DNA of 64,000 nucleotides, taken from Oscillospiraceae bacterium. Lineage in GTDB: Bacteria; Bacillota; Clostridia; Oscillospirales; Ruminococcaceae. Position numbers and translations under genes: made by a program. Numbering within the stretch: position 1 is the stretch's first letter; every line of letters begins with the position of its first letter. The notes beneath the pieces are model-generated. The model had not been told where the DNA came from. It did not search any database and saw only the letters and a list, made by a program, of their open reading frames with translations. Positions 1 to 9,023 of this stretch are shown here, piece by piece. Where the stretch lies: positions 1 through 64,000 of the forward strand of contig JAETSQ010000002.1 of the NCBI GenBank assembly GCA_021769525.1, read 5' to 3'.

Positions 1-627
1 CCGGCACCCCAGCCCCCGGCACCCCAGCCCCCGGCTCCCCAGACGGGTGCCCCGGCGGGAATGCCCGGAATCCCTGGCGGCGCGCCGCAGGCTCCGGGAA
101 CACCCGGCTATCCGGGAGGGGAGGGAGGCTATCCGCAGCCCCAGTATCCGGGCTATCCCCCCTATTACGGCGGCTATCCGGGCTATCCCCCGGCGCCATA
201 TCCCCCTTACCCGCCTCAGCAGCCGCCCTACGGGGCCCCGGAGGCGGCGGGGCAGCACCCGGCCCAGAGCCAGGTGCTCCACCAGCCCACCGTAAATGTT
301 CAGAACACCCAGTTCCCGCAGTTCAGCGTCCAGGCATCCCAGAACCCCAATACAAACGGGAATATGGACCTGCTGATGGGAGTTTCCCTGGATGTGACCG
401 TGGAGATCGGCTCCGCCAAGCGGAAGATCAAAGAGGTCATCGAGTTCGGACAGGGCACGGTGATCGAGCTGGATAAGCAGGCCGGCGCCCCGGTGGACAT
501 TGTGGTGAACGGCCGGCTGCTGGCCAGGGGCGATGTGGTCGTGATAGACGATAACTTTGGCGTGCGCATCACCGAGATCCTGGGGACCAGAGAACTTCTG
601 GAAAGCCTGAAGGAAGAAAATACCTAA
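1..627 (+). CDS. fliY: Flagellar motor switch protein FliY/FliN, C-terminal part (5' end outside window)
   Basis: The frame is open from the first base, so the gene starts upstream. The visible part opens with a long linker of Pro-Gln-Ala and Gly-Tyr-Pro repeats (about 100 residues). It ends with an 80-residue SpoA/FliN domain: MDLLMGVSLDVTVEIG, a KIKEVIEFGQGTVIEL stretch, and VNGRLLARGDVVVIDDNFGVRITEI. FliN-type domains form the lower C-ring of the flagellar switch. FliY in Bacillus also carries a CheC-like N-terminal phosphatase domain, which cannot be seen here. The next gene is cheY and then fliO-fliP, the same order as in the B. subtilis fla/che operon. The name FliY rather than FliN rests on this order and on the long linker, not on the missing N-terminus. 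Confidence 0.9.
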   Translation, partial: PAPQPPAPQPPAPQTGAPAGMPGIPGGAPQAPGTPGYPGGEGGYPQPQYPGYPPYYGGYPGYPPAPYPPYPPQQPPYGAPEAAGQHPAQSQVLHQPTVNVQNTQFPQFSVQASQNPNTNGNMDLLMGVSLDVTVEIGSAKRKIKEVIEFGQGTVIELDKQAGAPVDIVVNGRLLARGDVVVIDDNFGVRITEILGTRELLESLKEENT

Positions 628-668
628 ACCGGGACAAAAGATTTTGAATCGTTAAAGGAGATGGTACC

Positions 669-1031
669 ATGGGTAAGAAGATCATGATGGTAGACGATGC
701 TGCATTTATGAGAATGACCATCAAAAACTGCCTGACCAAGGCGGGTTACACCGAGCTCATCGAGGCCGGGGACGGCCAGCAGGCGGTGGACACCTACGGA
801 AAGGAGCATCCCGACCTGGTGATCATGGACATCACCATGCCCAACATGGACGGGATCCAGGCTCTCCAGGCCATCAAGGGGATGGATCCCGGCGCCAAGG
901 TGGTGATGTGCTCCGCCATGGGCCAGGAGGCCATGGTGGTGGAGGCCATCCGCCTGGGGGCTATGGACTTTATCGTGAAGCCCTTTAAGCCGGACCGTAT
1001 CCTCCAGACCGTCCAGAAGATCCTGGGTTAA
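669..1031 (+). CDS. cheY: Chemotaxis response regulator CheY
   Basis: A single receiver domain of 120 residues. The acidic pair VDD lies at residues 8-10, the phosphoacceptor is Asp54 in VIMDITMP, and the switch Lys is in the VKPFKP motif near the C-terminus. It has no output domain, as expected for CheY. CheA phosphorylates it, and CheY-P then binds the FliM/FliY switch. The start ATG has a good Shine-Dalgarno (AAAGGAGA) 7 bases upstream. It sits between fliY and fliO, the Bacillus arrangement, and its likely phosphatases FliY and CheC are encoded in the same cluster. Confidence 0.95.
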   Translation: MGKKIMMVDDAAFMRMTIKNCLTKAGYTELIEAGDGQQAVDTYGKEHPDLVIMDITMPNMDGIQALQAIKGMDPGAKVVMCSAMGQEAMVVEAIRLGAMDFIVKPFKPDRILQTVQKILG

Positions 1032-1039
1032 GCCTCCCC

Positions 1040-1453
1040 ATGGAACAGGAAGGAATGGAAGTGCTTCAGCAGGGCGGTTCGGTGATCCTCTCCCTGCTGG
1101 GGGGGCTCCTGCTCTTCGGACTGGTGCTTTTGGCGGCCTGGTTCTGTACCCGGTGGCTGGGGGGATATTACCGTACCCGCGGCGCCGCCGGGGGGAGCAT
1201 CCAGGTGCTGGAGCGCACCGCCATCGGTCCGGACCGCACCCTGATGATCGTTCGGGCGGGGGAGAGGGTATGGCTCCTGGGGGTGACCCCTCAGAACATC
1301 CAGCCGATAGGGGAGCTGGACGCGGCGGCCTACCCGGCACAAGCGCCAAGCCCGGCGGCCACTGCCGGCAGGGATTTTTCCGCTGCCCTCCAGTCCGCCA
1401 TCCAGGGGTGGAAAGATGGAAAAAAACAGGGGCAGGATGATGAGAACAGCTAG
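1040..1453 (+). CDS. fliO: Flagellar biosynthesis protein FliO (FliZ in Bacillus)
   Basis: A 137-residue protein with one membrane span near residues 14-34 (SVILSLLGGLLLFGLVLLAAW). A basic region with the FliO-type pattern follows: IQVLERTAIGPDRTLMIVRAGERVWLLGV. FliO assists assembly of the FliP ring of the flagellar type III export gate. The gene begins 8 bases after the cheY stop, has no obvious Shine-Dalgarno and may be translationally coupled. Its 3' end overlaps the longest fliP frame by 38 bases. Sequence conservation in FliO is low, so the name rests on topology, the core pattern and its position before fliP. Confidence 0.85.
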   Translation: MEQEGMEVLQQGGSVILSLLGGLLLFGLVLLAAWFCTRWLGGYYRTRGAAGGSIQVLERTAIGPDRTLMIVRAGERVWLLGVTPQNIQPIGELDAAAYPAQAPSPAATAGRDFSAALQSAIQGWKDGKKQGQDDENS

Positions 1454-2267
1454 GATGAACGCGAAGATCGACCGGAAGAAGGCGGAGCTGCGGCGGCTGA
1501 AGAAGAAGCTGCTCCTTTCGCTGATCCTCACCGTGGTACTGGTGGTCTGCCTTTCGGTAACGGCTTACGCCGCCTCGGTAACGGTGGACCTGGGTTCCGG
1601 CGACGGAACGGAGAAGTCCTTCGGGGTGCTGGAGGCGCTGCTGCTGGTGACTCTGCTGGCACTGGCCCCTTCCCTGCTGATGATGATGACCAGCTTTACC
1701 CGGATCGTCATCGTCCTCTCGTTTCTGCGCAGCGCCCTGGGGACCCAGCAATCCCCGCCCAACCAGGTGCTGGTGGGGCTGGCCTTGTTTTTGACCCTTT
1801 TCATCATGTGGCCTACCTTCAGCGAGATCAACGAGACCGCCTACAAGCCCTACCGGGAAGGCACGCTGACCATGGAGGAAGCCCTGGAAACGGCGGAGAC
1901 CCCCATCAAGGGCTTTATGATCCGCCAGGTGTACGCCAACGACCTGAACCTGTTCCTGACCATCTCCAACCAGCGCACCGGCCGGGAAGTGATGATGCCG
2001 GATACCCAGGAGGGCCTCCTGGAGCTGGATATGCAGATCGTGGTGCCCGCCTTTATCACCAGCGAGCTCAAAAGAGCTTTCACTATGGGGTTCCTCATCT
2101 ATATCCCCTTTCTCATCATCGATATGGTGGTCTCCAGCACCCTGATGTCCATGGGCATGGTGATGCTGCCGCCCTCCATGATCTCCCTCCCCTTCAAGAT
2201 CATGATGTTCGTCCTGGTGGACGGCTGGGGGCTGACCATCAGCACCCTGGTGACGGGGTTCCATTAG
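1416..2267 (+). CDS. fliP: Flagellar export gate protein FliP
   Basis: About 283 residues. A basic N-terminus is followed by a signal peptide with a likely cleavage after VTAYA. The FliP core follows, with LLTLLALAPSLLMMMTSF, TRIVIVLSFLRSALGTQQSPPNQVL, and a C-terminal membrane half including LIIDMVVSSTLMSMGMVMLPP. FliP forms the pentameric base of the FliPQR export channel. The start is uncertain: ATGs at 1416, 1437, 1440 and 1455 all lie in or next to the end of fliO. The longest is given, but 1437 or 1455 would still keep the whole signal peptide. About 100 bases separate it from fliQ. Confidence 0.93.
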   Translation: MEKNRGRMMRTARMNAKIDRKKAELRRLKKKLLLSLILTVVLVVCLSVTAYAASVTVDLGSGDGTEKSFGVLEALLLVTLLALAPSLLMMMTSFTRIVIVLSFLRSALGTQQSPPNQVLVGLALFLTLFIMWPTFSEINETAYKPYREGTLTMEEALETAETPIKGFMIRQVYANDLNLFLTISNQRTGREVMMPDTQEGLLELDMQIVVPAFITSELKRAFTMGFLIYIPFLIIDMVVSSTLMSMGMVMLPPSMISLPFKIMMFVLVDGWGLTISTLVTGFH

Positions 2268-2370
2268 CGGGGGACATACATCGGCCGGATCTTCCTCATC
2301 GTCGGAACAAAACCGGCGATTTCTTATCAAAAGCGGCCCTGCGGGGGAGCGTCAAAGGAGGTGGTGAGCT

Positions 2371-2634
2371 ATGACCCAGGGGGATGTGCTGGCGATCCTC
2401 CAGGATTCCCTTCTGGTGGCCCTGAAGCTCTCGGCCCCCATGCTGGTCATCAGCATCGCTATCGGCCTGGTCATCGCCATCTTTCAGGCGGCCACCCAGA
2501 TCCACGAACAGACCCTCACCTTTGTCCCCAAGGTCCTGGCCATCGCCCTGCTGCTTATCGTTCTGGGCTCCTGGATGATGACCCTGATGGACGACCTGGT
2601 ACAGCGGCTGTTCCGCATCATGGCGGGGCTGTAG
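2371..2634 (+). CDS. fliQ: Flagellar export gate protein FliQ
   Basis: An 87-residue, two-span membrane protein with the family core GLVIAIFQAATQIHEQTLTF and a second hydrophobic segment ending in GSWMMTLMDDLVQ. FliQ subunits pack around FliP in the export gate. A strong ribosome site (AAAGGAGGTG) lies 7 bases before the ATG. The roughly 100-base gap before it holds no recognisable gene. The stop is one base from the fliR start, so the two are probably coupled. Confidence 0.95.
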   Translation: MTQGDVLAILQDSLLVALKLSAPMLVISIAIGLVIAIFQAATQIHEQTLTFVPKVLAIALLLIVLGSWMMTLMDDLVQRLFRIMAGL

Positions 2635-2635
2635 G

Positions 2636-3424
2636 ATGATCGGTTTTAACGAGATCTCCGCAAACTCCGCGGCGTGGCTCTTGGTCTTTGCCCGGATGGG
2701 GGGCCTTTTGGGGATGAACCCCCTCTTCGCCCGCCGCAATGTCCCGGCCCCGGTGCGGGCCGGCCTCACCCTTCTCCTCACCGCCCTTATCGCGCCGGGG
2801 ATCACCGTCACCGGCCTGGCGGCGGAAAACTCCCTGGAGCTGGCCGTGGGGATGGTGGGGGAGCTGATGGTGGGCTTCTGCTGCGGATACGTTTTCCAGG
2901 TCTTTTACTATATGCTTTTCTTCGCCGGGGACCTGATGGACACCCACTTCGGTATGTCCATGGCAAAGGTCTTTGACCCCGGCACCAGCATCCAGATGTC
3001 GGTATCCGGCACCTTTCTCAATATCCTCTTTATCCTCTACATCTTCACCACCGACAGCCACCTGCTCCTGATCCGCATCTTTGCGGATTCCTTCCGGGTG
3101 CTTCCCGCCGGGGCCTTCTCCTTCACCCAGGAGAGCGCCAGGTTCTTCATCGATCTGTTCGTTTCCACCTTTTCCCTGGCGCTGCGGCTGGTGCTGCCCT
3201 TTATGGCGGCGGAGTTCGTCCTGGAGCTGTCCATGGGGGTGCTGATGAAGCTCATCCCCCAGATCCACATCTTCGTCATCAACATCCAGTTCAAGATGCT
3301 GCTGGGGATGGTGCTGCTGCTGGCCTTTGCCGGGCCCATCGCCTCTTTTACCGATAACTATATGCGGCTGATGATGGAAAACCTGCAATACGCCTTTTCC
3401 GCCCTGGCCGGCGCGCCGGGATAA
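2636..3424 (+). CDS. fliR: Flagellar export gate protein FliR
   Basis: A 262-residue polytopic membrane protein with FliR features: RMGGLLGMNPLFARRNVPAPVRAGL near the start, then AGDLMDTHFGMSMAKVFDP and a C-terminal hydrophobic half ending with LMMENLQYAF. FliR closes the FliPQR channel and contacts FlhB. The ATG lies one base after the fliQ stop. The length matches the family. It is followed after about 50 bases by flhB. Confidence 0.95.
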   Translation: MIGFNEISANSAAWLLVFARMGGLLGMNPLFARRNVPAPVRAGLTLLLTALIAPGITVTGLAAENSLELAVGMVGELMVGFCCGYVFQVFYYMLFFAGDLMDTHFGMSMAKVFDPGTSIQMSVSGTFLNILFILYIFTTDSHLLLIRIFADSFRVLPAGAFSFTQESARFFIDLFVSTFSLALRLVLPFMAAEFVLELSMGVLMKLIPQIHIFVINIQFKMLLGMVLLLAFAGPIASFTDNYMRLMMENLQYAFSALAGAPG

Positions 3425-3476
3425 ACGGGAAGACGGCAGAGAGAGAACGATCCGGGTGATAAAGGGGGGATGAGCT

Positions 3477-4538
3477 TTGGCCGGCGAAAAGACCGAAAAA
3501 GCAACACCCAAACGAAGACAGGACGAACGAAAGAAAGGTAATGTCTTCCAAAGCCGGGAGATCGGCGTAGTCCTCACCCTGCTGGTCTCCTTTTACGGGA
3601 TGAAGCTCCTGGGGCCCTACATCCTGCGGGCCCTGGAGTGGAGCATCCGCACCTTCTTCTACCAGGCGGCGACGGTGGATGAGATCTTCACCTCCGACGC
3701 CATCCGGTACTTCATCCTGGGGTGCGGGGTGTTCGCGGTGGCGGCCATGCCCCTGCTCCTCATCTGCGGGGCGGTCTCCATCATCGCCACCCTGGCCCAG
3801 ACCAGGGGGCTCTTCACCATGAAGAGCGCCGCCCCCAAGTTCAACCGCCTCAACCCCATCGAGGGGATCAAAAAGATGTTTTCCCTGCGGGGGATCGTGG
3901 AGCTCCTAAAATCCCTCGCCAAGATCATCGTCCTGGGGTACATCATCTGGATCCAGTTCCGGGACGAATTTTGGACCTTCCCCCGGCTGATGGATATGGA
4001 CCCCATCCAGGGGATGGTCTTTACCGCCAGCATGGTGCTGGAGATCGCGAAGTCCGCGGCCATCGTCATGGTCTTTGTGGCGGCGGCGGACTACTTCTAC
4101 CAGTGGTGGGACTACGAAAAGAACCTCCGGATGAGCAAGCAGGAACTGAAGGAGGAGTACAAACAGACCGAAGGCGACCCCCAGGTGAAAGGAAAGATCC
4201 GGGAGCGCCAGCAGGCCCAGGCCCGTCAGCGCATGATGCAGAAGGTCCCCGGCGCCGATGTGGTCATCCGAAACCCCACCCACTTCGCCGTGGCCCTCAA
4301 GTACGACCCCCAGCGCAGCAGCGCACCGGTGGTAGTCGCCAAGGGGGCGGACAGCCTGGCGCTGCGCATCGTGGCGGTGGCCCAGGAGAACGGCGTCTTT
4401 ATCACCGAAAACAAGCCGCTTGCCCGCGGCCTTTACGAGGCGGTGGACCTGGACCGGGAGATCCCGGACCGCTTCTACCAGCCGGTGGCCGAGGTGCTGG
4501 CGTTCGTCTATAGCCTGAAGAAGAAGGAACTGAAGTAA
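3477..4538 (+). CDS. flhB: Flagellar export switch protein FlhB
   Basis: 353 residues: a basic cytoplasmic N-terminus (GEKTEKATPKRRQDERKKG), four predicted membrane spans, then a cytoplasmic domain carrying the autocleavage motif NPTH at residues 266-269. Cleavage between Asn and Pro lets the export apparatus switch from rod/hook to filament substrates. The start codon is TTG, with AAAGGGGGG upstream. The overlapping ATG at 3470 is in another frame. A second, separate copy of the post-cleavage domain is encoded at 16735. Confidence 0.95.
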   Translation: MAGEKTEKATPKRRQDERKKGNVFQSREIGVVLTLLVSFYGMKLLGPYILRALEWSIRTFFYQAATVDEIFTSDAIRYFILGCGVFAVAAMPLLLICGAVSIIATLAQTRGLFTMKSAAPKFNRLNPIEGIKKMFSLRGIVELLKSLAKIIVLGYIIWIQFRDEFWTFPRLMDMDPIQGMVFTASMVLEIAKSAAIVMVFVAAADYFYQWWDYEKNLRMSKQELKEEYKQTEGDPQVKGKIRERQQAQARQRMMQKVPGADVVIRNPTHFAVALKYDPQRSSAPVVVAKGADSLALRIVAVAQENGVFITENKPLARGLYEAVDLDREIPDRFYQPVAEVLAFVYSLKKKELK

Positions 4539-6593
4539 TTGAAGCTGTTTAACAACGTCATTTCCGCCTTTGTGGTAGGGGTCATCTTCCTCATCATCAT
4601 ACCGCTCCCCACCTGGCTTTTGGACTTCATGTTTATCACCAACCTGGCCCTTTCCCTCGTCATCCTGCTCACCACCATGTACATAAAGAGGGCGCTGGAG
4701 TTTTCCATCTACCCCTCCATCCTGCTCATCACCACCCTGTTCCGCCTGGCCCTGAACATCTCCTCCACCCGCAGCATCCTCAGGAACCAGGGCTACGCCG
4801 GCGAGGTGGTCAAGACCTTCGGCGAGTTCGTCATCCAGGGGGACGTGGTGGTAGGTCTGGTGATCTTCCTCATCATCGTCCTGGTGCAGTTTATCGTCAT
4901 CACCAAGGGCTCCGAGCGTGTGGCCGAGGTCTCCGCCCGGTTCACCCTGGACGCCATGCCCGGCAAGCAGATGGCCATCGATGCCGACCTCAGCTCCGGC
5001 CTCATCGATGAGGATACCGCCCGGCAGCGCCGCAGCGACATCCAGCGGGAAGCGGACTTCTTCGGCTCCATGGACGGTGCTTCCAAGTTCGTCAAGGGCG
5101 ACGCCATCATGTCCCTGGTGACCACCTTCATCAACCTCATCGGCGGCATCATCGTGGGTCTTATGACCAACGTGGGCAGCATTACCGAGATCATGCAGAT
5201 CTACTCCACCGCCACGGTGGGCGACGGCCTTATGTCCCAGATCCCCGCCCTCCTCATCTCGGTGGCCACCGGCATGATCGTCACCCGCTCCGCCTCGGAA
5301 AACAACCTCAACGAGGACGTCATCCATCAGTTCACCAGCCAGCCCATCGTCCTCATCGTCACCTCTCTCGCCATGCTCTTCTTCTGCTTCATCGGCTTCC
5401 CGGTGCCCCAGGTGCTCTCCCTTTCCGCTATGTTCATGACCCTGGGCCTCATCCTGCTGCGCAGCCAGACCAAGAAGGCGGAGGCGGCGGTGGAAGGCCC
5501 CGCCATCAAGGAAGAGGTCACCAGCGAGGCGGACTTCTACAAGAACATCGACAACGTGTACGGCCTGCTGAACGTGGACCAGATCTCCATGGAGTTCGGC
5601 TACAGCCTTATCCCCCTGGTGGATGAGAGCAGCGGCGGCAGCTTTGTGGACCGTGTGGTGATGTTCCGCAAGCAGTTCGTCCAGGAGATGGGCCTGGTGT
5701 TCCCCTCGGTCCGCCTGAAGGACAGCGGCCAGCTCAACCCCAACCAGTACTCCATCAGCATCAAGGGGGAGCAGGTGGCCCAGGGGGAGGTGCTGGTGGA
5801 CCATTACCTGGCCCTGGCCCCCGACCCGGACCACGACACCCTGGAGGGCATCGAGACAGTGGAGCCGGCCTTCGGCATCGCCGCCAAGTGGATCAGCGAG
5901 GACCGCCGGGTGAAGGCGGAGCTGGCCGGCTATACCCTCATCGACCCCACCTCGGTCATCATCACCCACCTTTCCGAGGTCATCAAGACCCACGCCCACG
6001 AGCTCCTCAGCCGCCAGGAGGTGGGGAACATCCTCGCCAACCTCCGGCGCACCAACGAGGCCCTGGTCAACGACACCATCCCCGCCATCATCACCGTGGG
6101 CACCCTCCAGAAGGTGCTGTGCAGCCTCCTGCGGGAGGGGGTCCCCATCCGGGACATCGAGACCATCCTGGAGACCCTGGCGGATTACGGCACCACCGTG
6201 AAGGATATGGATATGCTCACCGAGTACGTCCGCCAGTCCCTCAAGCGGGCCATCACCCACCGCTTCGCCGAGGCGGGGCAGCTGAAGGTCATCAGCCTGG
6301 ACGCCGGCATCGAAAACCAGATCATGGGCTCGGTGAAAAGGATGGATACCGGCTCCTACCTGGCCCTGGAGCCCCAGGTGATCCAGGGGATCATCACCGC
6401 CGCCACCAGGGAGATCGACAAGATCAAGGACCTGGTGACCACCCCCATCATCCTCACCTCCCCCATCGTCCGGGTCTATTTCAAAAAGCTGGTGGACCAG
6501 TTCTACCTGGGGGCCACGGTGCTTTCCTTTAACGAGATCGACACCGACGTAAAGATCCAGGCGCTGGGGAACATCGTCCTGCCCCAGCAGTGA
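4539..6593 (+). CDS. flhA: Flagellar export gate protein FlhA
   Basis: 684 residues: eight N-terminal membrane spans, the conserved FHIPEP-type cytoplasmic loop (SARFTLDAMPGKQMAIDADL, then RQRRSDIQREADFFGSMDGASKFVKGDA), and a large cytoplasmic domain that docks export chaperones. FlhA uses proton motive force and forms the nonameric ring of the export gate. Translation starts with TTG directly after the flhB TAA, which implies coupling. In Bacillus-type operons flhF and flhG follow. Here fliA follows after about 40 bases and both GTPase/ATPase genes are missing. Confidence 0.96.
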   Translation: MKLFNNVISAFVVGVIFLIIIPLPTWLLDFMFITNLALSLVILLTTMYIKRALEFSIYPSILLITTLFRLALNISSTRSILRNQGYAGEVVKTFGEFVIQGDVVVGLVIFLIIVLVQFIVITKGSERVAEVSARFTLDAMPGKQMAIDADLSSGLIDEDTARQRRSDIQREADFFGSMDGASKFVKGDAIMSLVTTFINLIGGIIVGLMTNVGSITEIMQIYSTATVGDGLMSQIPALLISVATGMIVTRSASENNLNEDVIHQFTSQPIVLIVTSLAMLFFCFIGFPVPQVLSLSAMFMTLGLILLRSQTKKAEAAVEGPAIKEEVTSEADFYKNIDNVYGLLNVDQISMEFGYSLIPLVDESSGGSFVDRVVMFRKQFVQEMGLVFPSVRLKDSGQLNPNQYSISIKGEQVAQGEVLVDHYLALAPDPDHDTLEGIETVEPAFGIAAKWISEDRRVKAELAGYTLIDPTSVIITHLSEVIKTHAHELLSRQEVGNILANLRRTNEALVNDTIPAIITVGTLQKVLCSLLREGVPIRDIETILETLADYGTTVKDMDMLTEYVRQSLKRAITHRFAEAGQLKVISLDAGIENQIMGSVKRMDTGSYLALEPQVIQGIITAATREIDKIKDLVTTPIILTSPIVRVYFKKLVDQFYLGATVLSFNEIDTDVKIQALGNIVLPQQ

Positions 6594-6633
6594 ACCGCGC
6601 CAATGAGTACGAAAGAAAGGAGTGAGGGGCCCT

Positions 6634-7422
6634 ATGGCCGTGGAGCTGGAATGCAAGGAACCGGCGATGGATACCCAGGAGGACCCGGAGCTCCTGATGC
6701 GCCAATACAAGGAGACCGGTTCGGTGGAGCTCCGCAACCGCCTGGTGATGCACTACAGCTACATCGCCAAATCGGTGGCGGTAAAGATGAGCAGCACCTA
6801 CCACAAGTATGCCTCGGTGGAGGAGATGGTGAACCACGGGGCCATCGCCCTCATCGACAGCCTGGAGCGGTACGACCCCAACCAGGGGGTGAAGTTCTCC
6901 ACCTACGCCTTCACCAAGGTGCGGGGAGCCATCATCGACTATGTCCGCAAGCAGGACTGGCTCCCCCGGCGGGTGCGCCAGACCGACATTATCATCACCA
7001 AGGCGGAAGAACAGCTCACCGGAGAGCTGGGCAGGCCCCCCACCAGGGAGGAGATCGCCAGCCGCCTGGGGATGAGCCTCGCCAAGTACGATAAATGCGT
7101 CTACGAGATGTCCGGGGAGAGTATGTATTCCTTTGAGGCGCTCCTCTCCGCCCCGGTGCAGATGAACCACTTCCGCCTCCAGGAGGACGGCATGGGCCCG
7201 GAGGAGCAGATGGATGAGCAGGAGCTGCGCCAGGAGCTGGCCAAAGCCATCGATGAGCTGAACCAGCAGGAGCGCACCGTCCTCTCCCTCTACTACTACG
7301 AGGAATTGACCATGAAGGAGATCGGCCAGGTGATGGGGGTCAGCGAACAGCGCATCGGCCAGATCAACCGCAAGCTGATCAAAAAACTCAGGGCCCGGAT
7401 GGTGGGCTATATGAAAGGATGA
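6634..7422 (+). CDS. fliA: Flagellar RNA polymerase sigma factor FliA (sigma-28 / SigD)
   Basis: 262 residues with sigma regions 2, 3 and 4. Region 2 has RLVMHYSYIAKSVAVKM and KFSTYAFTKVRGAIIDYVRKQDW. Region 3 has LTGELGRPPTREEIASRLG. Region 4 has ERTVLSLYYYEELTMKEIGQVMG and a helix-turn-helix ending SEQRIGQINRKL. It should recruit RNA polymerase to late flagellar and chemotaxis promoters, and four candidate sites are found in this window. A GTG at 6622 extends the frame, but the ATG at 6634 is better placed for AGGAG at 6618. Its antagonist FlgM is encoded at 31909. Confidence 0.95.
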   Translation: MAVELECKEPAMDTQEDPELLMRQYKETGSVELRNRLVMHYSYIAKSVAVKMSSTYHKYASVEEMVNHGAIALIDSLERYDPNQGVKFSTYAFTKVRGAIIDYVRKQDWLPRRVRQTDIIITKAEEQLTGELGRPPTREEIASRLGMSLAKYDKCVYEMSGESMYSFEALLSAPVQMNHFRLQEDGMGPEEQMDEQELRQELAKAIDELNQQERTVLSLYYYEELTMKEIGQVMGVSEQRIGQINRKLIKKLRARMVGYMKG

Positions 7423-7426
7423 GACT

Positions 7427-8179
7427 ATGCTGAGAGGATTTTACACCGCCGCTTCGGGCATCCTGACCAACGAGAGGACGCTGAACGTCCTCACCAACAA
7501 CATGGCCAACGCCAAAACGCCGGGCTTCCGGGCCTCCCGCGTGGTGACCACCACCTTTGACCACGAGCTGCTGACCCGCATCGAGGGCATCAATACCGGG
7601 CGCATCGGCGTGGGCAGCCCCATGCGCCGGGTGGAGGATGTGCTGGTGGATTACAGCCCCTCTTCCCTGGAGGAGACCGGCAGCCCCTACGATATGGCTC
7701 TGGACGGACTGGGGTACTTCAACATCCAGGACGGGGAGGGGAACCAGTACCTCACCCGCAACGGCGCCTTTGAGCTGGACGAGGAGAACCGCCTGGCCCT
7801 CACCGCCGGGGGCCTTGTCCTGGGGGAGCGGGGGATCATTGAGCTCACCACCTCCGATTTCACGGTGGATACCGACGGCACCATCTACGACGCCAACGGC
7901 GATGTGGTGGACCGCCTGCTCCTCACCATTCCCCCGGAGGGGACCCAGATCGAGGAGCAGCGCAACGGGATGTACACCGTGGCGGATATGGCGGCAAACC
8001 TGCCGGTGGATGACAGCACCCACGTGATCCAGGGGGCCCTGGAGCGCAACAACATCGATCTGAACCGGGAATACGCTATGGTGATGGAAGCGCAGCGGGC
8101 CTTCCAGTCCTGCAGCTCCGCCCTCCAGATCATCGACCGCATCGACCAGAAGGCGGCGCAGCAGATCGCGGCCCTGTGA
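7427..8179 (+). CDS. flgF: Flagellar rod/hook-basal-body protein, FlgF/FlgG family (FlhO-like)
   Basis: 250 residues. The N-terminus matches the rod-protein signature (MLRGFYTAASGILTNERTLN, then LTNNMANAKTPGFR). The C-terminus carries the matching helix (LERNNIDLNREYAMVMEAQRAFQ, then ALQIIDRIDQKA). These termini form the coiled-coil core of the axial structure. It is the first of two paralogues in tandem, like flhO-flhP of Bacillus. Which one is proximal rod (FlgF) and which distal rod (FlgG) cannot be decided from sequence alone. It begins 4 bases after fliA. Confidence 0.87.
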   Translation: MLRGFYTAASGILTNERTLNVLTNNMANAKTPGFRASRVVTTTFDHELLTRIEGINTGRIGVGSPMRRVEDVLVDYSPSSLEETGSPYDMALDGLGYFNIQDGEGNQYLTRNGAFELDEENRLALTAGGLVLGERGIIELTTSDFTVDTDGTIYDANGDVVDRLLLTIPPEGTQIEEQRNGMYTVADMAANLPVDDSTHVIQGALERNNIDLNREYAMVMEAQRAFQSCSSALQIIDRIDQKAAQQIAAL

Positions 8180-8221
8180 GATAGATCATTTTGGAAGGAA
8201 TAGGGAAAGGAGTTTGATGGA

Positions 8222-8992
8222 ATGAAGATCGCCTTTTACAACGGCGTCTCCGGTATGCTCTCCTACCAGGAGGCCATGAACCGCGTCGCCCACAACGTGG
8301 CAAACAGCGGGACCGTCGGTTTCAAGCCGGATCAATCGGTGTTTTCGGACCTTCTGTACACCCGCATGGCGGTGAACACTCCGGAGGAGCCCCTCACCGG
8401 CCACGGGGTGAAGATCGAGGATACCCGCCTGGTCTACCGCCAGGGGGCCCTGGACATCACCGGGGAAAAGCTGGACTTTGCCATGACCGGGGACGGGCTT
8501 TTTGCGGTGCTCCGCCCCGACGGAACCACCGAGTACACCCGCGCCGGAGCCTTTGACATCAGCATCGAGGGCAAGAAAAAGGGGTACCTGGTGACCGGGG
8601 ACGGTTCCCACGTCCTGGGACCCGATGGCAAGCCGGTGGAGCTCACGCGGGAGAGCGATGACGGCCCCTTCGACCTGGAAGGGCTGAAGGACAAGATCGG
8701 CATCTACGATTTCCCCAATCCCTACGGTCTGGAGCATTCCACCGGGGTCTGCTTCCGGGAGACCGAGACCTCCGGGGAAGCGGTGGCCATCAACGGCAAA
8801 CGCAGCGGCAGCCAGAAAGAGGTCTACCCCGGCCGCGTGTACAACATCCGGGAGGGCGCCCTGGAGCGCTCCGCGGTGGACCTCTCCGACGAGATGGTGG
8901 GGGTCATCGTCAGCCAGAGAGCTTTCCAGCTCAACGCCCGGATGGTGCAGACGGCGGACGAGCTGGAGCAGGTAGTCAACAACCTGCGGTAA
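8222..8992 (+). CDS. flgG: Flagellar rod/hook-basal-body protein, FlgG family (FlhP-like)
   Basis: 256 residues with the axial-protein N-terminus (MKIAFYNGVSGMLSYQEAMN, VAHNVANSGTVGFKPD), a central domain including LDFAMTGDGLFAVLRPDG and the C-terminal helix (LERSAVDLSDEMVGVIVSQR, FQLNARMVQTADELEQVVNN). It pairs with the upstream paralogue to build the rod. The ATG has AAAGGAG 10 bases upstream. The family assignment is secure and the FlgG name is by analogy with Bacillus gene order. Confidence 0.87.
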   Translation: MKIAFYNGVSGMLSYQEAMNRVAHNVANSGTVGFKPDQSVFSDLLYTRMAVNTPEEPLTGHGVKIEDTRLVYRQGALDITGEKLDFAMTGDGLFAVLRPDGTTEYTRAGAFDISIEGKKKGYLVTGDGSHVLGPDGKPVELTRESDDGPFDLEGLKDKIGIYDFPNPYGLEHSTGVCFRETETSGEAVAINGKRSGSQKEVYPGRVYNIREGALERSAVDLSDEMVGVIVSQRAFQLNARMVQTADELEQVVNNLR

Positions 8993-9023
8993 GCGGGAAA
9001 GGAATGTGAGGAGGTGAAAGTGA

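Noticed and set aside
3906..6737. 943-codon minus-strand frame across flhB, flhA and fliA
   Set aside because: Shadow frame; low-complexity His/Gly/Asp-rich product with no domain.
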